Shown here: one piece after another, positions 23,907 through 31,638 of the stretch
How positions within the stretch are numbered: the stretch's first letter is position 1
Layout: the number at the start of each line of letters is the position of its first letter
From: an uncultured Prevotellaceae bacterium
GTDB lineage: Bacteria > Bacteroidota > Bacteroidia > Bacteroidales > Bacteroidaceae
Assembly (NCBI GenBank): GCA_947307015.1
Contig: CAMZHV010000035.1
Coordinates: forward strand, 1 to 32,574
Direction: 5' to 3'
DNA: 32,574 nucleotides
Made by a program: the position numbers and the translations under genes
Notes under the pieces: model-generated
What the model saw: only the letters and a program-made list of their open reading frames with translations
Told to the model about the DNA's origin: nothing
Databases searched by the model: none

Positions 23907-25265
23907 ATGACTAAAATCCTCCTTATTTCACTATTATTTCTTCTGCCGTTCAGCTTATTGGCAGAAGAGTTGGAGGATTCGGTCATAGGGAGTTCTTCGT
24001 TGCCCAAGTTTCCTGACGATGTCCCTTCTGACGCCATTCTACGTCAGACGCTTGAGGAACAGTTGGGCATCACTTTCACCGAAGACAACAGCGTAGTGCT
24101 CCTGCATACGGGTACGGATAAGTTCAAGGCGATGTTTTCTGCCATTCGTCAGGCCAAGCACTACATTCATCTCGAATATTTCAACTTCCGCAACGACAGT
24201 ATCGGCTTGGCACTCTTTCAGTTGCTGGGCGAGAAGGCAAAGGAGGGCGTCGAGGTGCGTGCGATGTTCGACAGCTTTGGCAACTCCAGCAACGACTCGC
24301 CGCTGAAGAACCGTCACCTGCGTGCCATTCGTGCCATGGGCATACAGGTTGAGGAGTTTGACCCCATCAAGTTTCCCTGGATCAACCACGCCTTCCACCG
24401 CGACCATCGCAAGATTGTGGTCATCGACGGCGCTGTGTGCTATGCAGGGGGCATGAATGTGGCCGACTACTACCTCCACGGACGCCCGGAATACGGCGAA
24501 TGGCGCGATATGCACATGGAGCTTACGGGCAGCGTGGTGGATCAGTACGAGCGTATCTTTGCACGTATGTGGTGGCAGCAGACGGGCGAAGTGCTTCTGA
24601 ACGAGCGCTATGGCGTGCCCGACGAGCCTGCGTTGGAGGGCATGGTGATACCTTCGCTCGTACGTCCGGCTTCGGAGTTCAAGCTGCTGGAAGACACCTC
24701 GTCAACGGCGCATCACAAGGTGATTGGCGTGGTGGACCGCCGTCCGCGATACACGCCTAAGAATATGCGACGCGCCTACGTTACGGCTATTGATGCTGCA
24801 CGCGAACATATTCAGATTGTCAACCCCTACCCCACCAATGTCAAGAGCGTGCGACGCGCCTTGCGACGCGCCTTGGAACGTGGAGTGAGGGTTGAGATTA
24901 TGGTTTCGGCGAAAAGCGATGTGCCTATCACGCCTGATGTCGTGGCACTGGAAATGAAGCGATTGGCCAAGCGTGGTGCAGAAGTCTACTACAACCAGAC
25001 GGGCTTCCATCATTCGAAGGTGATGATGGTCGACGGGCGCTTCTGCACCATCGGCAGCACGAATCTCGACGGGCGCAGTTTCCTTTATGACTACGAGGTC
25101 AACAGCTTCATTCTCGACCGCGAGACCACGGCTGAGCTGCATCAGATCTTCGAAGAGGACAAGGCTGATTGCACGCGTTTCTACTACGAGGATTATCGCC
25201 GCCAATTCAATTTCGGCCACCGCCTCACCGGCCATCTCTTCTCCCTCATCCGCGGCTTCTTCTAA
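23907..25265 (+). CDS. Cardiolipin synthase-like phospholipase D protein
   Basis: Two HKD active-site motifs are present: HRKIVVID (His167, Lys169, Asp174) and HSKVMMVD (His369, Lys371, Asp376), each followed by a Gly and Asn-rich loop (GGMNVADYY; GSTNLDGRS). This two-domain layout fits cardiolipin synthases, which transfer phosphatidyl groups. A hydrophobic N-terminus (MTKILLISLLFLLPFSLLA) suggests a signal peptide or anchor in place of the usual two membrane spans, so the catalytic part may be periplasmic. It follows kdsD by 21 bases and may be part of an envelope operon. Its end overlaps the TPR gene by 4 bases, tail to tail. Confidence 0.88.
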   Translation: MTKILLISLLFLLPFSLLAEELEDSVIGSSSLPKFPDDVPSDAILRQTLEEQLGITFTEDNSVVLLHTGTDKFKAMFSAIRQAKHYIHLEYFNFRNDSIGLALFQLLGEKAKEGVEVRAMFDSFGNSSNDSPLKNRHLRAIRAMGIQVEEFDPIKFPWINHAFHRDHRKIVVIDGAVCYAGGMNVADYYLHGRPEYGEWRDMHMELTGSVVDQYERIFARMWWQQTGEVLLNERYGVPDEPALEGMVIPSLVRPASEFKLLEDTSSTAHHKVIGVVDRRPRYTPKNMRRAYVTAIDAAREHIQIVNPYPTNVKSVRRALRRALERGVRVEIMVSAKSDVPITPDVVALEMKRLAKRGAEVYYNQTGFHHSKVMMVDGRFCTIGSTNLDGRSFLYDYEVNSFILDRETTAELHQIFEEDKADCTRFYYEDYRRQFNFGHRLTGHLFSLIRGFF

Positions 25266-27241
25266 TTCAGGGTCACCGCCTCCACCATCTGCGCACATTC
25301 CGTCTCGCTGAAATGCTGTGCGAGGAAATCGCGGGCATCCTCATAGAAAGCATCCGTCCAGAGCTCGAATTGTGCGCGCTGCTCCTTCTTCGCGCTGTTG
25401 AACTTCGTCATGGAGTTGCGATAAGCTTCGACGGCCTGCTCACGTTGGCTGTTCAGCCAGAGGGCATGCCCCATGTTGAGGTAATCCTCCCACGTAGCTT
25501 TCTTCTTGTCGATGAGCGTGTTGTAGTATTGCACGGCACGTTCGTACTTGCCCTGATGTATGGAGCACCAGGCAATGGCTCGCCGCACGACATTCAGGTG
25601 CTGTTTCATGAATTCGAGCCGGAAGAAGAGTTGTACGGCGTCATCCCATCGGCGCAGCTGAATGAGACAGCGGCCTGTCTCCTCGATGATGTCAGCAGTC
25701 GAAGCATCGTCGCTGTCGAGGCAGCGTTGCATCTCAGCTTGCAGCAGAGGCAGCGCATTGTCCCACTGTCCAAGCGCTTCGAAGCAGCGCGCCATGCAAA
25801 GCGAGGTTTCTGAGTCGTCGTCGATGATGAGGCGTTGTTGGAAGGCATCGAGGGCACGGTGCCATTGTTCCGTCTGCATCAGGGCATAGCCGCGCTGGTA
25901 GAGCAGCGATGCGTCGGCTCCGAAATGCTCTATAGTGAAGTCTATGAGCACAATAGCACGCTCAAAGTCACCCAATTGGAGTAGCGTTTCAATGCTGGGT
26001 TCAATGTCAGTTGATTGGGTATAAAGGCCGTCGAACAGCGGCAATAGGGGCAGGAATGCGCGGCTGTCAGGCGCAAAAGGCATAACTGCTGAGGAATCCT
26101 TGCGTCTGAGATGATGGAAGAAGCGATGGAGATCCTGACAGTAGGATGTGAAGGGATCAAGCCCCTGCTTGGGAGCTGAGTGGTCGTTGTCGAAGCTGAT
26201 TTCATTGTCATCATCGTCATCGAACTCACTCAGGGAATCCGACAACTCTTCCAGCTGATCCTGCAAGTCGTCCAGCATACTGCGGTGACGGCCGTTGCGC
26301 AGATGGGCCATCATGCAGGCGTAGGAGTAGCTGTCGCTGGAGCAGAAGCGGCTGTTGGACATAATGGACAGCGTCATGCGGTCGGGCTTGCCGTTGGGTC
26401 GTGTGAGCCCCTCGCGCGCAGCAGGCACCTCTTTATTAAAAGGATAGAACCAATGGGCGGGGTGAGAGAAGAAGGGGAACTGTTTCAGATGTACGTAGCT
26501 GGTGCCATTGATGTCGAGCTCGTTCTGGCGAAGGTTGTCAATGTCGCGGGCGTGTTCAGCCATGCGGTCAAACAGGCGCTCACCCTCTTTGCCGCCGAGC
26601 TTAATTTCCTGTATCTCAAAGCCTAACTTTCCTTTTGGCTTCGGGTTTCCGTCGTCGTCGTTAGTTCCCAAGCGCCGTTGCTGTTTCTCGATAGCATCCT
26701 TGATGATAGGCAAGATATTGTCGACGCGCTTGCCCACGCGGTCATTGAGCGTCTGGCAAACGAAGGCGTGCAGAAGTGTGGGGAGCTTTGAATGTAAGTT
26801 CTTTTGCAGAAAGAAATGACGTATCATTTCTACGTATGCTTCATGATGGGTGAAGAAAACCTCGTGGCGCTGGTAGATCAGCGTCAGCGCTATGGCTACG
26901 CGCGCCTGCAAGTCAGCACGCTCCTCGTCGCTGTCGCCTCGAACGGCTTTGCCGAGATATAGCAGCAAGTCGAGTTTTTCGGGCGTGAAGCTGTCAAAGA
27001 GGCTCAGCAGCAATGCACCCACGAGCGTGCGGCGTGCAAAGCTGCCTATCGTGTTCATCATGTTTTGGACGGCTTGACAATCCATAGCATCGAGGGATGC
27101 CCCCGCCAGCAATACGAAGGCGGCATCAAGGGCTTCATGAAATTCGCCCTGTCCGACTTGCGAACGGGCCACGCGTTGCAGCTGTTCGACGATTGAGTTC
27201 TCCGAGTATAGTGCGTCAGAAGTGTTTGTGTCCATGAGCAT
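25262..27241 (-). CDS. Large TPR-repeat protein
   Basis: The 659-residue product has no signal peptide. Its first 350 or so residues are helical and unassigned. An acidic stretch (SEFDDDDDNEISFDND) separates them from a C-terminal half with tetratricopeptide-like helix pairs (for example ALMQTEQWHRALDAFQQRLI, CFEALGQWDNALPLLQAEM, AWCSIHQGKYERAVQYYNTL, MGHALWLNSQREQAVEAYRN). TPR arrays scaffold protein complexes. Its ATG overlaps the stop codon of the substrate-binding lipoprotein gene by one base (TAATG), so their translation is linked. No partner can be named. Confidence 0.75.
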   Translation of the reverse strand: MLMDTNTSDALYSENSIVEQLQRVARSQVGQGEFHEALDAAFVLLAGASLDAMDCQAVQNMMNTIGSFARRTLVGALLLSLFDSFTPEKLDLLLYLGKAVRGDSDEERADLQARVAIALTLIYQRHEVFFTHHEAYVEMIRHFFLQKNLHSKLPTLLHAFVCQTLNDRVGKRVDNILPIIKDAIEKQQRRLGTNDDDGNPKPKGKLGFEIQEIKLGGKEGERLFDRMAEHARDIDNLRQNELDINGTSYVHLKQFPFFSHPAHWFYPFNKEVPAAREGLTRPNGKPDRMTLSIMSNSRFCSSDSYSYACMMAHLRNGRHRSMLDDLQDQLEELSDSLSEFDDDDDNEISFDNDHSAPKQGLDPFTSYCQDLHRFFHHLRRKDSSAVMPFAPDSRAFLPLLPLFDGLYTQSTDIEPSIETLLQLGDFERAIVLIDFTIEHFGADASLLYQRGYALMQTEQWHRALDAFQQRLIIDDDSETSLCMARCFEALGQWDNALPLLQAEMQRCLDSDDASTADIIEETGRCLIQLRRWDDAVQLFFRLEFMKQHLNVVRRAIAWCSIHQGKYERAVQYYNTLIDKKKATWEDYLNMGHALWLNSQREQAVEAYRNSMTKFNSAKKEQRAQFELWTDAFYEDARDFLAQHFSETECAQMVEAVTLN

Positions 27242-28254
27242 TAGGGGTTTAGAGGCATGATGAGCGAGTCGGCAGTATAACCTTTCTTAATCTTGTCGCG
27301 GGAGCGTAGCCATTTCACCACCTCCTCCACGTCAGTCGGTTGCGGTTTGGCGATGGGCACAAAGCGCGGCAGGCGGCGGGTGAGGCTGTCGGTCATGCTG
27401 TCGGGTGTCAGGCATAGCTCGCGGAGGAGCTTGGGGATGGAATCGCGTATCGCGGTGGTGTTGGCAAGCAGCTCTACGGCTTCGTCGTAACCTTTGAGCA
27501 GCAGGTCAATCTGCTGGCGGCGCGTCGTGTCATTGAGGGCTTGCTGTGTAGCCACTAAAGCCACGAGACACGGAGTCAGCTCTTTGGTACTGAAATTCAG
27601 CGTGTTGCCGCGCACGAGTGCTTCGCTCGCGAAAGGTTCGGGCAAGAAAACGGCGTCCATGGTGCCATTGCAGAGCATATCCGTGCGGATGCGGAGATTG
27701 TTGATCTGCGGACGGAAGATGTCGGAACGCTGGAAGCTCGCGGTGTCTGTCAGGCGGTCGCTCCAGTAGTCGGTGACGCTATGCCGAGCCACAGCCACCA
27801 TCTTCTCTTTCAGCTGGTTGAGCTTGCGCACACGTGCCTTGCGAGGCGTGATGAGGTCTAAACGTCCGTCGAAGGAGGCAATGGCACGCACGTCCGTCGA
27901 GTCCTGCTGGAGCATGATGGCGCGCGCCAGATCGCTGTAGGCAACCTCCACATGACCCTGTGCCAGCGTAGTATCGATGTCGAGCTGAGCCATGTAGGTG
28001 CGGATGCGCACGTCCACGCCGAGCCGCTCGTAGATGCCAGTTCGCTCAGCGAGGTAGAAGGGGAAGCAGTCCTGCACGGGCATCAGCGCCACGTGCAAGG
28101 CCGCCGAATCCCTCTGCGCCAGCTCCTCAGCTGTAGGTGCTGGTTCGTTGTGGCAGGAGATAAATAGGAAGAAGAAGAACAAAAAGGCCCACCCCCTGCA
28201 ACTCCTCACCTGCTTAGCGCCGGCTGCTGCGATTAGGATAAACCTATCTTGCAT
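27241..28254 (-). CDS. Periplasmic substrate-binding lipoprotein (NMT1/SsuA-like)
   Basis: The body (VALMPVQDCFPFYLAERTGIYERLGVDVRI, GHVEVAYSDLARAI, MDAVFLPEPFASEAL) has the pattern of the NMT1/SsuA/ThiY class of ABC-transporter binding proteins. A lipobox, LFISC, follows a strongly hydrophobic run (AFLFFFFLFIS), so it is anchored in a membrane. The start is uncertain. The frame is open to ATG 28368, but its first part is repeat-like sequence. ATG 28254 is chosen here, and GTG 28209 would give a very compact lipoprotein signal (MRSCRGWAFLFFFF...). No permease or ATPase gene is adjacent; the TPR gene follows, overlapping by one base. Confidence 0.7.
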   Translation of the reverse strand: MQDRFILIAAAGAKQVRSCRGWAFLFFFFLFISCHNEPAPTAEELAQRDSAALHVALMPVQDCFPFYLAERTGIYERLGVDVRIRTYMAQLDIDTTLAQGHVEVAYSDLARAIMLQQDSTDVRAIASFDGRLDLITPRKARVRKLNQLKEKMVAVARHSVTDYWSDRLTDTASFQRSDIFRPQINNLRIRTDMLCNGTMDAVFLPEPFASEALVRGNTLNFSTKELTPCLVALVATQQALNDTTRRQQIDLLLKGYDEAVELLANTTAIRDSIPKLLRELCLTPDSMTDSLTRRLPRFVPIAKPQPTDVEEVVKWLRSRDKIKKGYTADSLIMPLNP

Positions 28255-28389
28255 CCGTCGAGCACTGAGAAGGCAACTTTGGAAATGATACTCAATCATT
28301 TCCTGTGTTGCCACCCTGTGAGGGAGGGGAAAGTTACTTTTGCGAGTTGAAAAAAAATCCTTCCTCATATTGCTCTTTTTACTACAAAA

Positions 28390-28429
28390 TGTAGGGAGGG
28401 AGAGGTACAGTAACCACTTCCTCCCTACA
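28390..28429. repeat. Hairpin repeat upstream of the lipoprotein gene
   Basis: TGTAGGGAGG (28390-28399) pairs with CCTCCCTACA (28420-28429). The loop and right arm include GTAACCACTTCCTCCC, close to the GTAACCACTCCCTCCC element near 6450, so this is another member of the same family. Confidence 0.65.
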
Positions 28430-28475
28430 AGATTATGTTAGGCGGGGACTGTTTCTCGCCTTGAAGGTGACCACT

Positions 28476-28494
28476 CTCCCCCTCTGAGGGGGAG
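28476..28494. repeat. GC-rich hairpin repeat after pgk
   Basis: CTCCCCCTC (28476-28484) and GAGGGGGAG (28486-28494) are perfect complements around one base. It lies just after the pgk stop codon and belongs to the CTCCC/GGGAG hairpin family. The interval 28255-28510 otherwise shows no gene. Confidence 0.65.
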
Positions 28495-28510
28495 CGGGGA
28501 GGGGGTCCCC

Positions 28511-29779
28511 TTACCCCTTAATCGCAGCTACGCCGGGCAGCACCTTGCCTTCGATGGCTTCGAGGAGGGCACCACCGCCGGTGGAGATATAGCTGACCTT
28601 GTCTTCGAGGCCGAACTTGTGGACGCAAGCGATGCTGTCGCCGCCGCCGATGAGGGAGAAAGCACCTTCGGCAGTAGCCTTGGCAACAGCCTCACCCACA
28701 GCGCGGGAACCTGCGCAGAAGTCATCGCACTCGAAGCAGCCGGCAGGACCGTTCCACAGGATGGTCTTGGCGCCTTCGATAGCCTTGGCAAACTTCTCCT
28801 GGCTCTTGGGACCTACGTCGAGACCGTCCCAACCCTCAGCGATAGCGTTGGAGGGGAAAGTCTTGATCTCTGCACCGGGCTTCACGCTGAAGGTGCCGAA
28901 GTCATAACCTGTGCAGCACACGCTGTCCTCAGCCAGCACGAGCTCCACGCCGTTCTTCTTGGCCATCTCTTCCACGCCGAGAGCCACATCCAGCTTGTCG
29001 AGCTCCACGATGGAGTTGCCGATCTCGCCGCCGTGAGCCTTCACGAAGGTGTAGGTCATGCCGCCGCAGAGGATGAGCTTGTCCACCTTGCCCAGCAGGT
29101 TCTCGATGATACCGATCTTGGTGCTCACCTTCGAGCCGCCCATAATAGCGACGAAGGGGCGTTTGATGTTGCTCAGGACGTTGTCGACAGCCGTCACTTC
29201 CTTCTCCATGAGGAGGCCGAGCATCTTGTTGTCGGCATCGAAGTAGTCAGCGATGACAGCGGTGGAAGCGTGGCGACGGTGAGCCGTGCCGAAGGCGTCC
29301 ATGACGTAGCAGTCAGCATAGCTGGCCAGCGTCTTGGCGAACTCCTTCTGGCTTTCCTTCATAGCCTTCTTGGCAGCGTCGTAAGCGGGATCTTCTTTGT
29401 CGATGCCCACGGGCTTGCCTTCCTCTTCGGGATAGTAGCGGAGGTTCTCCAACAGCAGCACCTCACCGGGCTTCAGGGCAGCAGCCTGCTCAGCAGCCTT
29501 GGCGCAGTCGGGAGCAAACTGAACGTCCACACCGAGGGCCTTGCTCACGGCGGGCACGATCTGCTGCAAGGACAGCTTGGGGTTCACCTTGCCTTTGGGC
29601 TTGCCCATGTGGCTCATGATGATGAGGGCACCGCCGTCGCCGAGGATCTTCTTCAGCGTGGGGAGGGCACCGCGGATGCGGGTGTCGTCGGTGATGTTAC
29701 CATTGCCGTCGAGGGGCACATTGAAGTCAACACGCACGATGGCTTTCTTGCCAGCAAATTTGTAGTCGTTGATGGTCAT
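28511..29779 (-). CDS. pgk: Phosphoglycerate kinase
   Basis: This glycolytic enzyme transfers phosphate from 1,3-bisphosphoglycerate to ADP in the cytoplasm. Typical segments are [83 protein letters not shown] and the nucleotide loop GGGDSIA. The length (422) is normal for Bacteroidetes. It has its own promoter (29852-29883) and is followed by a GC-rich hairpin repeat. Confidence 0.98.
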   Translation of the reverse strand: MTINDYKFAGKKAIVRVDFNVPLDGNGNITDDTRIRGALPTLKKILGDGGALIIMSHMGKPKGKVNPKLSLQQIVPAVSKALGVDVQFAPDCAKAAEQAAALKPGEVLLLENLRYYPEEEGKPVGIDKEDPAYDAAKKAMKESQKEFAKTLASYADCYVMDAFGTAHRRHASTAVIADYFDADNKMLGLLMEKEVTAVDNVLSNIKRPFVAIMGGSKVSTKIGIIENLLGKVDKLILCGGMTYTFVKAHGGEIGNSIVELDKLDVALGVEEMAKKNGVELVLAEDSVCCTGYDFGTFSVKPGAEIKTFPSNAIAEGWDGLDVGPKSQEKFAKAIEGAKTILWNGPAGCFECDDFCAGSRAVGEAVAKATAEGAFSLIGGGDSIACVHKFGLEDKVSYISTGGGALLEAIEGKVLPGVAAIKG

Positions 29780-29851
29780 GTTGGGAATAGTTTAATGATT
29801 AAAAATTAACGTATAATGTGTTTTCTGATGAGTTTTCTCTTAAAACGCGTG

Positions 29852-29883
29852 CAAATGTACGCTTTTCTTCTGAGCTACGCAAG
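29852..29883 (-). promoter_or_regulatory. pgk promoter
   Basis: The minus strand reads CTTG (29883-29880), then TACATTTG (29859-29852) after 20 bases, matching the Bacteroidetes promoter. The leader to the pgk ATG is about 70 bases. Confidence 0.6.
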
Positions 29884-29920
29884 CAATTAAGATATTTTTC
29901 ATTTTATAAAAGCGCACGCT

Positions 29921-30553
29921 TCATTTTACGAAGGCACACGCATAGCGGATTCCGCACTCTAAGCAACGGGGCCTTTGTGCCGTGCAGACGTAGCGCCCGT
30001 GCAGGATCAGCCAGTGGTGAGCCTTGGGAATCAGCGCCTCGGGGATGTGCTTCACCAGCTCCAGCTCCACAGCCAGCGGTGTCTTTGCCCGCTCTGTGAC
30101 AAGCCCTAAGCGGTGGCTGACGCGGAAGACATGCGTGTCAACAGCCATCGCCGCCTTGCCGAACACCACGCTCATCACCACGTTGGCCGTCTTCCTGCCC
30201 ACGCCCGGCAGCGATGTCAGCTCCTCCAGCGTCTCAGGCACCTGCCCACCGAAGCGCTCCACCAGCAGACGTGCAGCTTCCACGAGGTGGCGCGCCTTCG
30301 AGTTGGGATAGGAGACGCTCTTGACGTACGCCAGCACCTCCTCCTCCGTAGCCGCAGCCATGTCCGCGACCGTAGGGAAAGCCTCGAACAGCGCCGGTGT
30401 CACCATGTTCACCCGCTTGTCCGTACACTGTGCGCTCAGCATCACAGCCACCAACAGCTGGTACGGATCTTCATACTTCAGCTCCGTCTCAGCCACAGGC
30501 ATAGTCTCTGAAAAATAAGCTATTACAGCCTCATAACGCTCCTTTTGTGTCAT
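29921..30553 (-). CDS. nth: Endonuclease III (DNA glycosylase/AP lyase)
   Basis: This base-excision repair enzyme removes oxidised pyrimidines and nicks abasic sites. The helix-hairpin-helix LPGVGRKTANVV holds the catalytic Lys121. Asp139 lies in AVDTHVFRVSHRLGL. The 4Fe-4S loop has Cys190, 197, 200 and 206 with spacing C-x6-C-x2-C-x5-C. These positions, counted from the ATG at 30553, nearly equal E. coli Nth (Lys120, Asp138), which supports this start (210 residues). The frame continues upstream through three 8-residue copies of MTQKECKR to an ATG at 30625. Each copy brings another in-frame ATG, so longer forms may be made. Confidence 0.94.
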   Translation of the reverse strand: MTQKERYEAVIAYFSETMPVAETELKYEDPYQLLVAVMLSAQCTDKRVNMVTPALFEAFPTVADMAAATEEEVLAYVKSVSYPNSKARHLVEAARLLVERFGGQVPETLEELTSLPGVGRKTANVVMSVVFGKAAMAVDTHVFRVSHRLGLVTERAKTPLAVELELVKHIPEALIPKAHHWLILHGRYVCTAQRPRCLECGIRYACAFVK

Positions 30554-30622
30554 ACGTTTGCATTCCTTTTGTGTCATACGTTTGCATTCCTTTTGTGTCA
30601 TACGCTTGCATTCCTTTTGTGT
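30551..30622. repeat. 24-bp tandem repeat at the nth start
   Basis: Three 24-bp units (30551-30574, 30575-30598, 30599-30622) differ by one base, and a partial copy follows to about 30636. The unit starts CATACG(T/C)TTGCATTCC. On the nth strand each unit contains ATGACACAAAAGGAATGC and keeps the reading frame, so each supplies a start codon for nth. Confidence 0.9.
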
Positions 30623-30656
30623 CATACGCTTGCATCCCTTTCATTTCATTTTGCTG

Positions 30657-30664
30657 CAAATATA
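30657..30664 (-). promoter_or_regulatory. nth promoter (-7 element)
   Basis: The minus strand reads TATATTTG, a match to TAnnTTTG, about 32 bases before the outermost nth ATG. The tandem repeat is therefore transcribed and lies at the 5' end of the mRNA. Confidence 0.55.
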
Positions 30665-30767
30665 CTGCTTTTTACTGAATCCCCGCTTCGCCGACATAAT
30701 AAATAATGTGAAAAGACAAATTTATAGCCCCACCTTGAATGTTTTGCCTTTTACCGCATCTTGATAT

Positions 30768-31106
30768 GTGATTCTGCTGCCTAATCCCACGGAGACGCGC
30801 ACGCCCGATTTCATCCTTTTCAAGAAAGGCGTCTATCGAACCTACGACTTGAAAACCGTGTTCGGCAAATCTTCTGTCGGCGGCAGCCTGCTGGATTCCA
30901 TAGGGCAATGCAATAGCATTCTTATTAATTTGACAATAGAATACAACACCCGTCATCTGGCCTATGCGATCAAGAGATATTTTGAGATGAACGAAAAGGC
31001 TTGGGAAGTGCTTATCTTCAAGGGACATAAGCGTATACCTATCAAAAGGTCATTGGTCATCAAACCCGAATTCTTCACATTCTTCAAGAAAGCTTACGAA
31101 CGCTAA
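30768..31106 (+). pseudogene. Orphan CdiA-type toxin nuclease domain (fragment)
   Basis: The 112-residue frame (RTPDFILFKKGVYRTYDLKT, SSVGGSLLDSIGQCNSILI, then a basic tail) resembles the CdiA C-terminal nuclease domain of contact-dependent toxins, with a PDF...YDLKT core like that of PD-(D/E)XK nucleases. In whole proteins this domain sits at the end of a much larger protein; here only the domain remains. It opens with a GTG just after an in-frame TGA (30762-30764), and no ribosome-binding site or promoter is evident. It is most likely a displaced toxin cassette or a relic. A terminator hairpin follows its stop codon. No immunity gene is recognised next to it. Confidence 0.55.
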
Positions 31107-31134
31107 AAGCCACCCCTTACGGGATGGCTTTTTT
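31107..31134 (+). terminator. Terminator after the toxin-domain fragment
   Basis: AAGCCA (31107-31112) pairs with TGGCTT (31125-31130). The stem continues as CCC/GGG after one mismatch, the loop is small, and four T residues follow (31131-31134). It lies immediately after the stop codon. Confidence 0.75.
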
Positions 31135-31285
31135 GAAAATGGAGTAGTGTCGGTGATGTCTTGCTCCGAAGCGGTGTCAACTAAGTCCTGCCTCTCGCGG
31201 GATTCTGCCCGGATAGCCAAGCATTTCTGTTTGACGTTGCAAAGTAACGCATTTTTTTCGCTTCCCTCCAAATTTTTCTCACCTT
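31135..31285. other. Interval without recognised gene
   Basis: No convincing coding frame is seen between the terminator and the RNA promoter. It may hold remnants of whatever accompanied the toxin domain, such as an immunity gene, but nothing specific can be supported. Confidence 0.4.
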
Positions 31286-31319
31286 TTTGCCTCTAAACAC
31301 AAAAGTTTTTGTACTTTTG
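31286..31319 (+). promoter_or_regulatory. Promoter of the structured RNA
   Basis: TTTG at 31286-31289 and TACTTTTG at 31312-31319 are separated by 22 bases, a good Bacteroidetes promoter. Transcription would begin near 31325, just before the first stem of the RNA candidate and over 300 bases before the next start codon. Confidence 0.7.
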
Positions 31320-31324
31320 CCCCC

Positions 31325-31540
31325 GAAAGGGCGAAGAATCGGCTCTGTAAAGCCGAAATGAAGCTTCAGTGGAGGTGCCCGATCGAATCTTATTGGTTAT
31401 GAATTAGCGTTCGCTATCTCATTCGTTGGACCTGAAACGTAGGAAATTTCAAGGAAATGCCAAGAATAGATATGTAGAATGCTTGCGCGATAGCGTGAGC
31501 TTTACTTATCTGGCATTTGGGCTTTTCCTACGGCCTCAGG
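31325..31540 (+). ncRNA. Structured RNA candidate, family not recognised
   Basis: Behind a strong promoter lies about 215 bases of dense base pairing with no coding frame. Part one is GGGC (31329-31332) closing with GCCC (31377-31380) around the hairpin TCGGCT/AGCCGA (31339-31344, 31351-31356) and the palindrome GAAGCTTC (31360-31367). Part two is a small hairpin with GAAT/ATTC and TAGC/GCTA (31401-31424). Part three is a long rod: CCTGA/TCAGG (31431-31435, 31536-31540), CGTAGGAAA/TTTCCTACG (31438-31446, 31524-31532), AAATGCCA/TGGCATTT (31455-31462, 31511-31518) and a tip GCTTGCGC/GCGTGAGC around GATA (31481-31500). It lacks the RNase P, tmRNA, SRP and common riboswitch signatures I know. It could be a free small RNA or a leader controlling the ORF at 31639. 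The 3' end is not defined. Confidence 0.6.
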
Positions 31541-31638
31541 ACAAGATAATGATTGTTCACGCTTCTTCTATGCCTGAAATCTATTAACTAACTCTCATAA
31601 CAGTTGTGCCCGACACGAATACAGGGCTATTGAGATTC

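Noticed and set aside
28335..28342. TACTTTTG promoter-like motif on the plus strand
   Set aside because: No plus-strand gene follows; pgk and the lipoprotein gene are both on the minus strand. Probably chance, unless a small RNA exists there.
28619..29809. A 396-codon open frame antisense to pgk
   Set aside because: It is the reverse-strand shadow of a highly conserved gene. No promoter or family motif supports it.
31050..31271. Minus-strand frame across the toxin-fragment end as an immunity gene
   Set aside because: It overlaps the toxin-fragment end and its terminator, and shows no recognisable motif or promoter.
31325..31540. Assignment of the structured RNA to 6S RNA, tmRNA or RNase P RNA
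   Set aside because: No tRNA-like ends, no RNase P core motif, and no large central bubble flanked by two stems as in 6S RNA. It is left unassigned.
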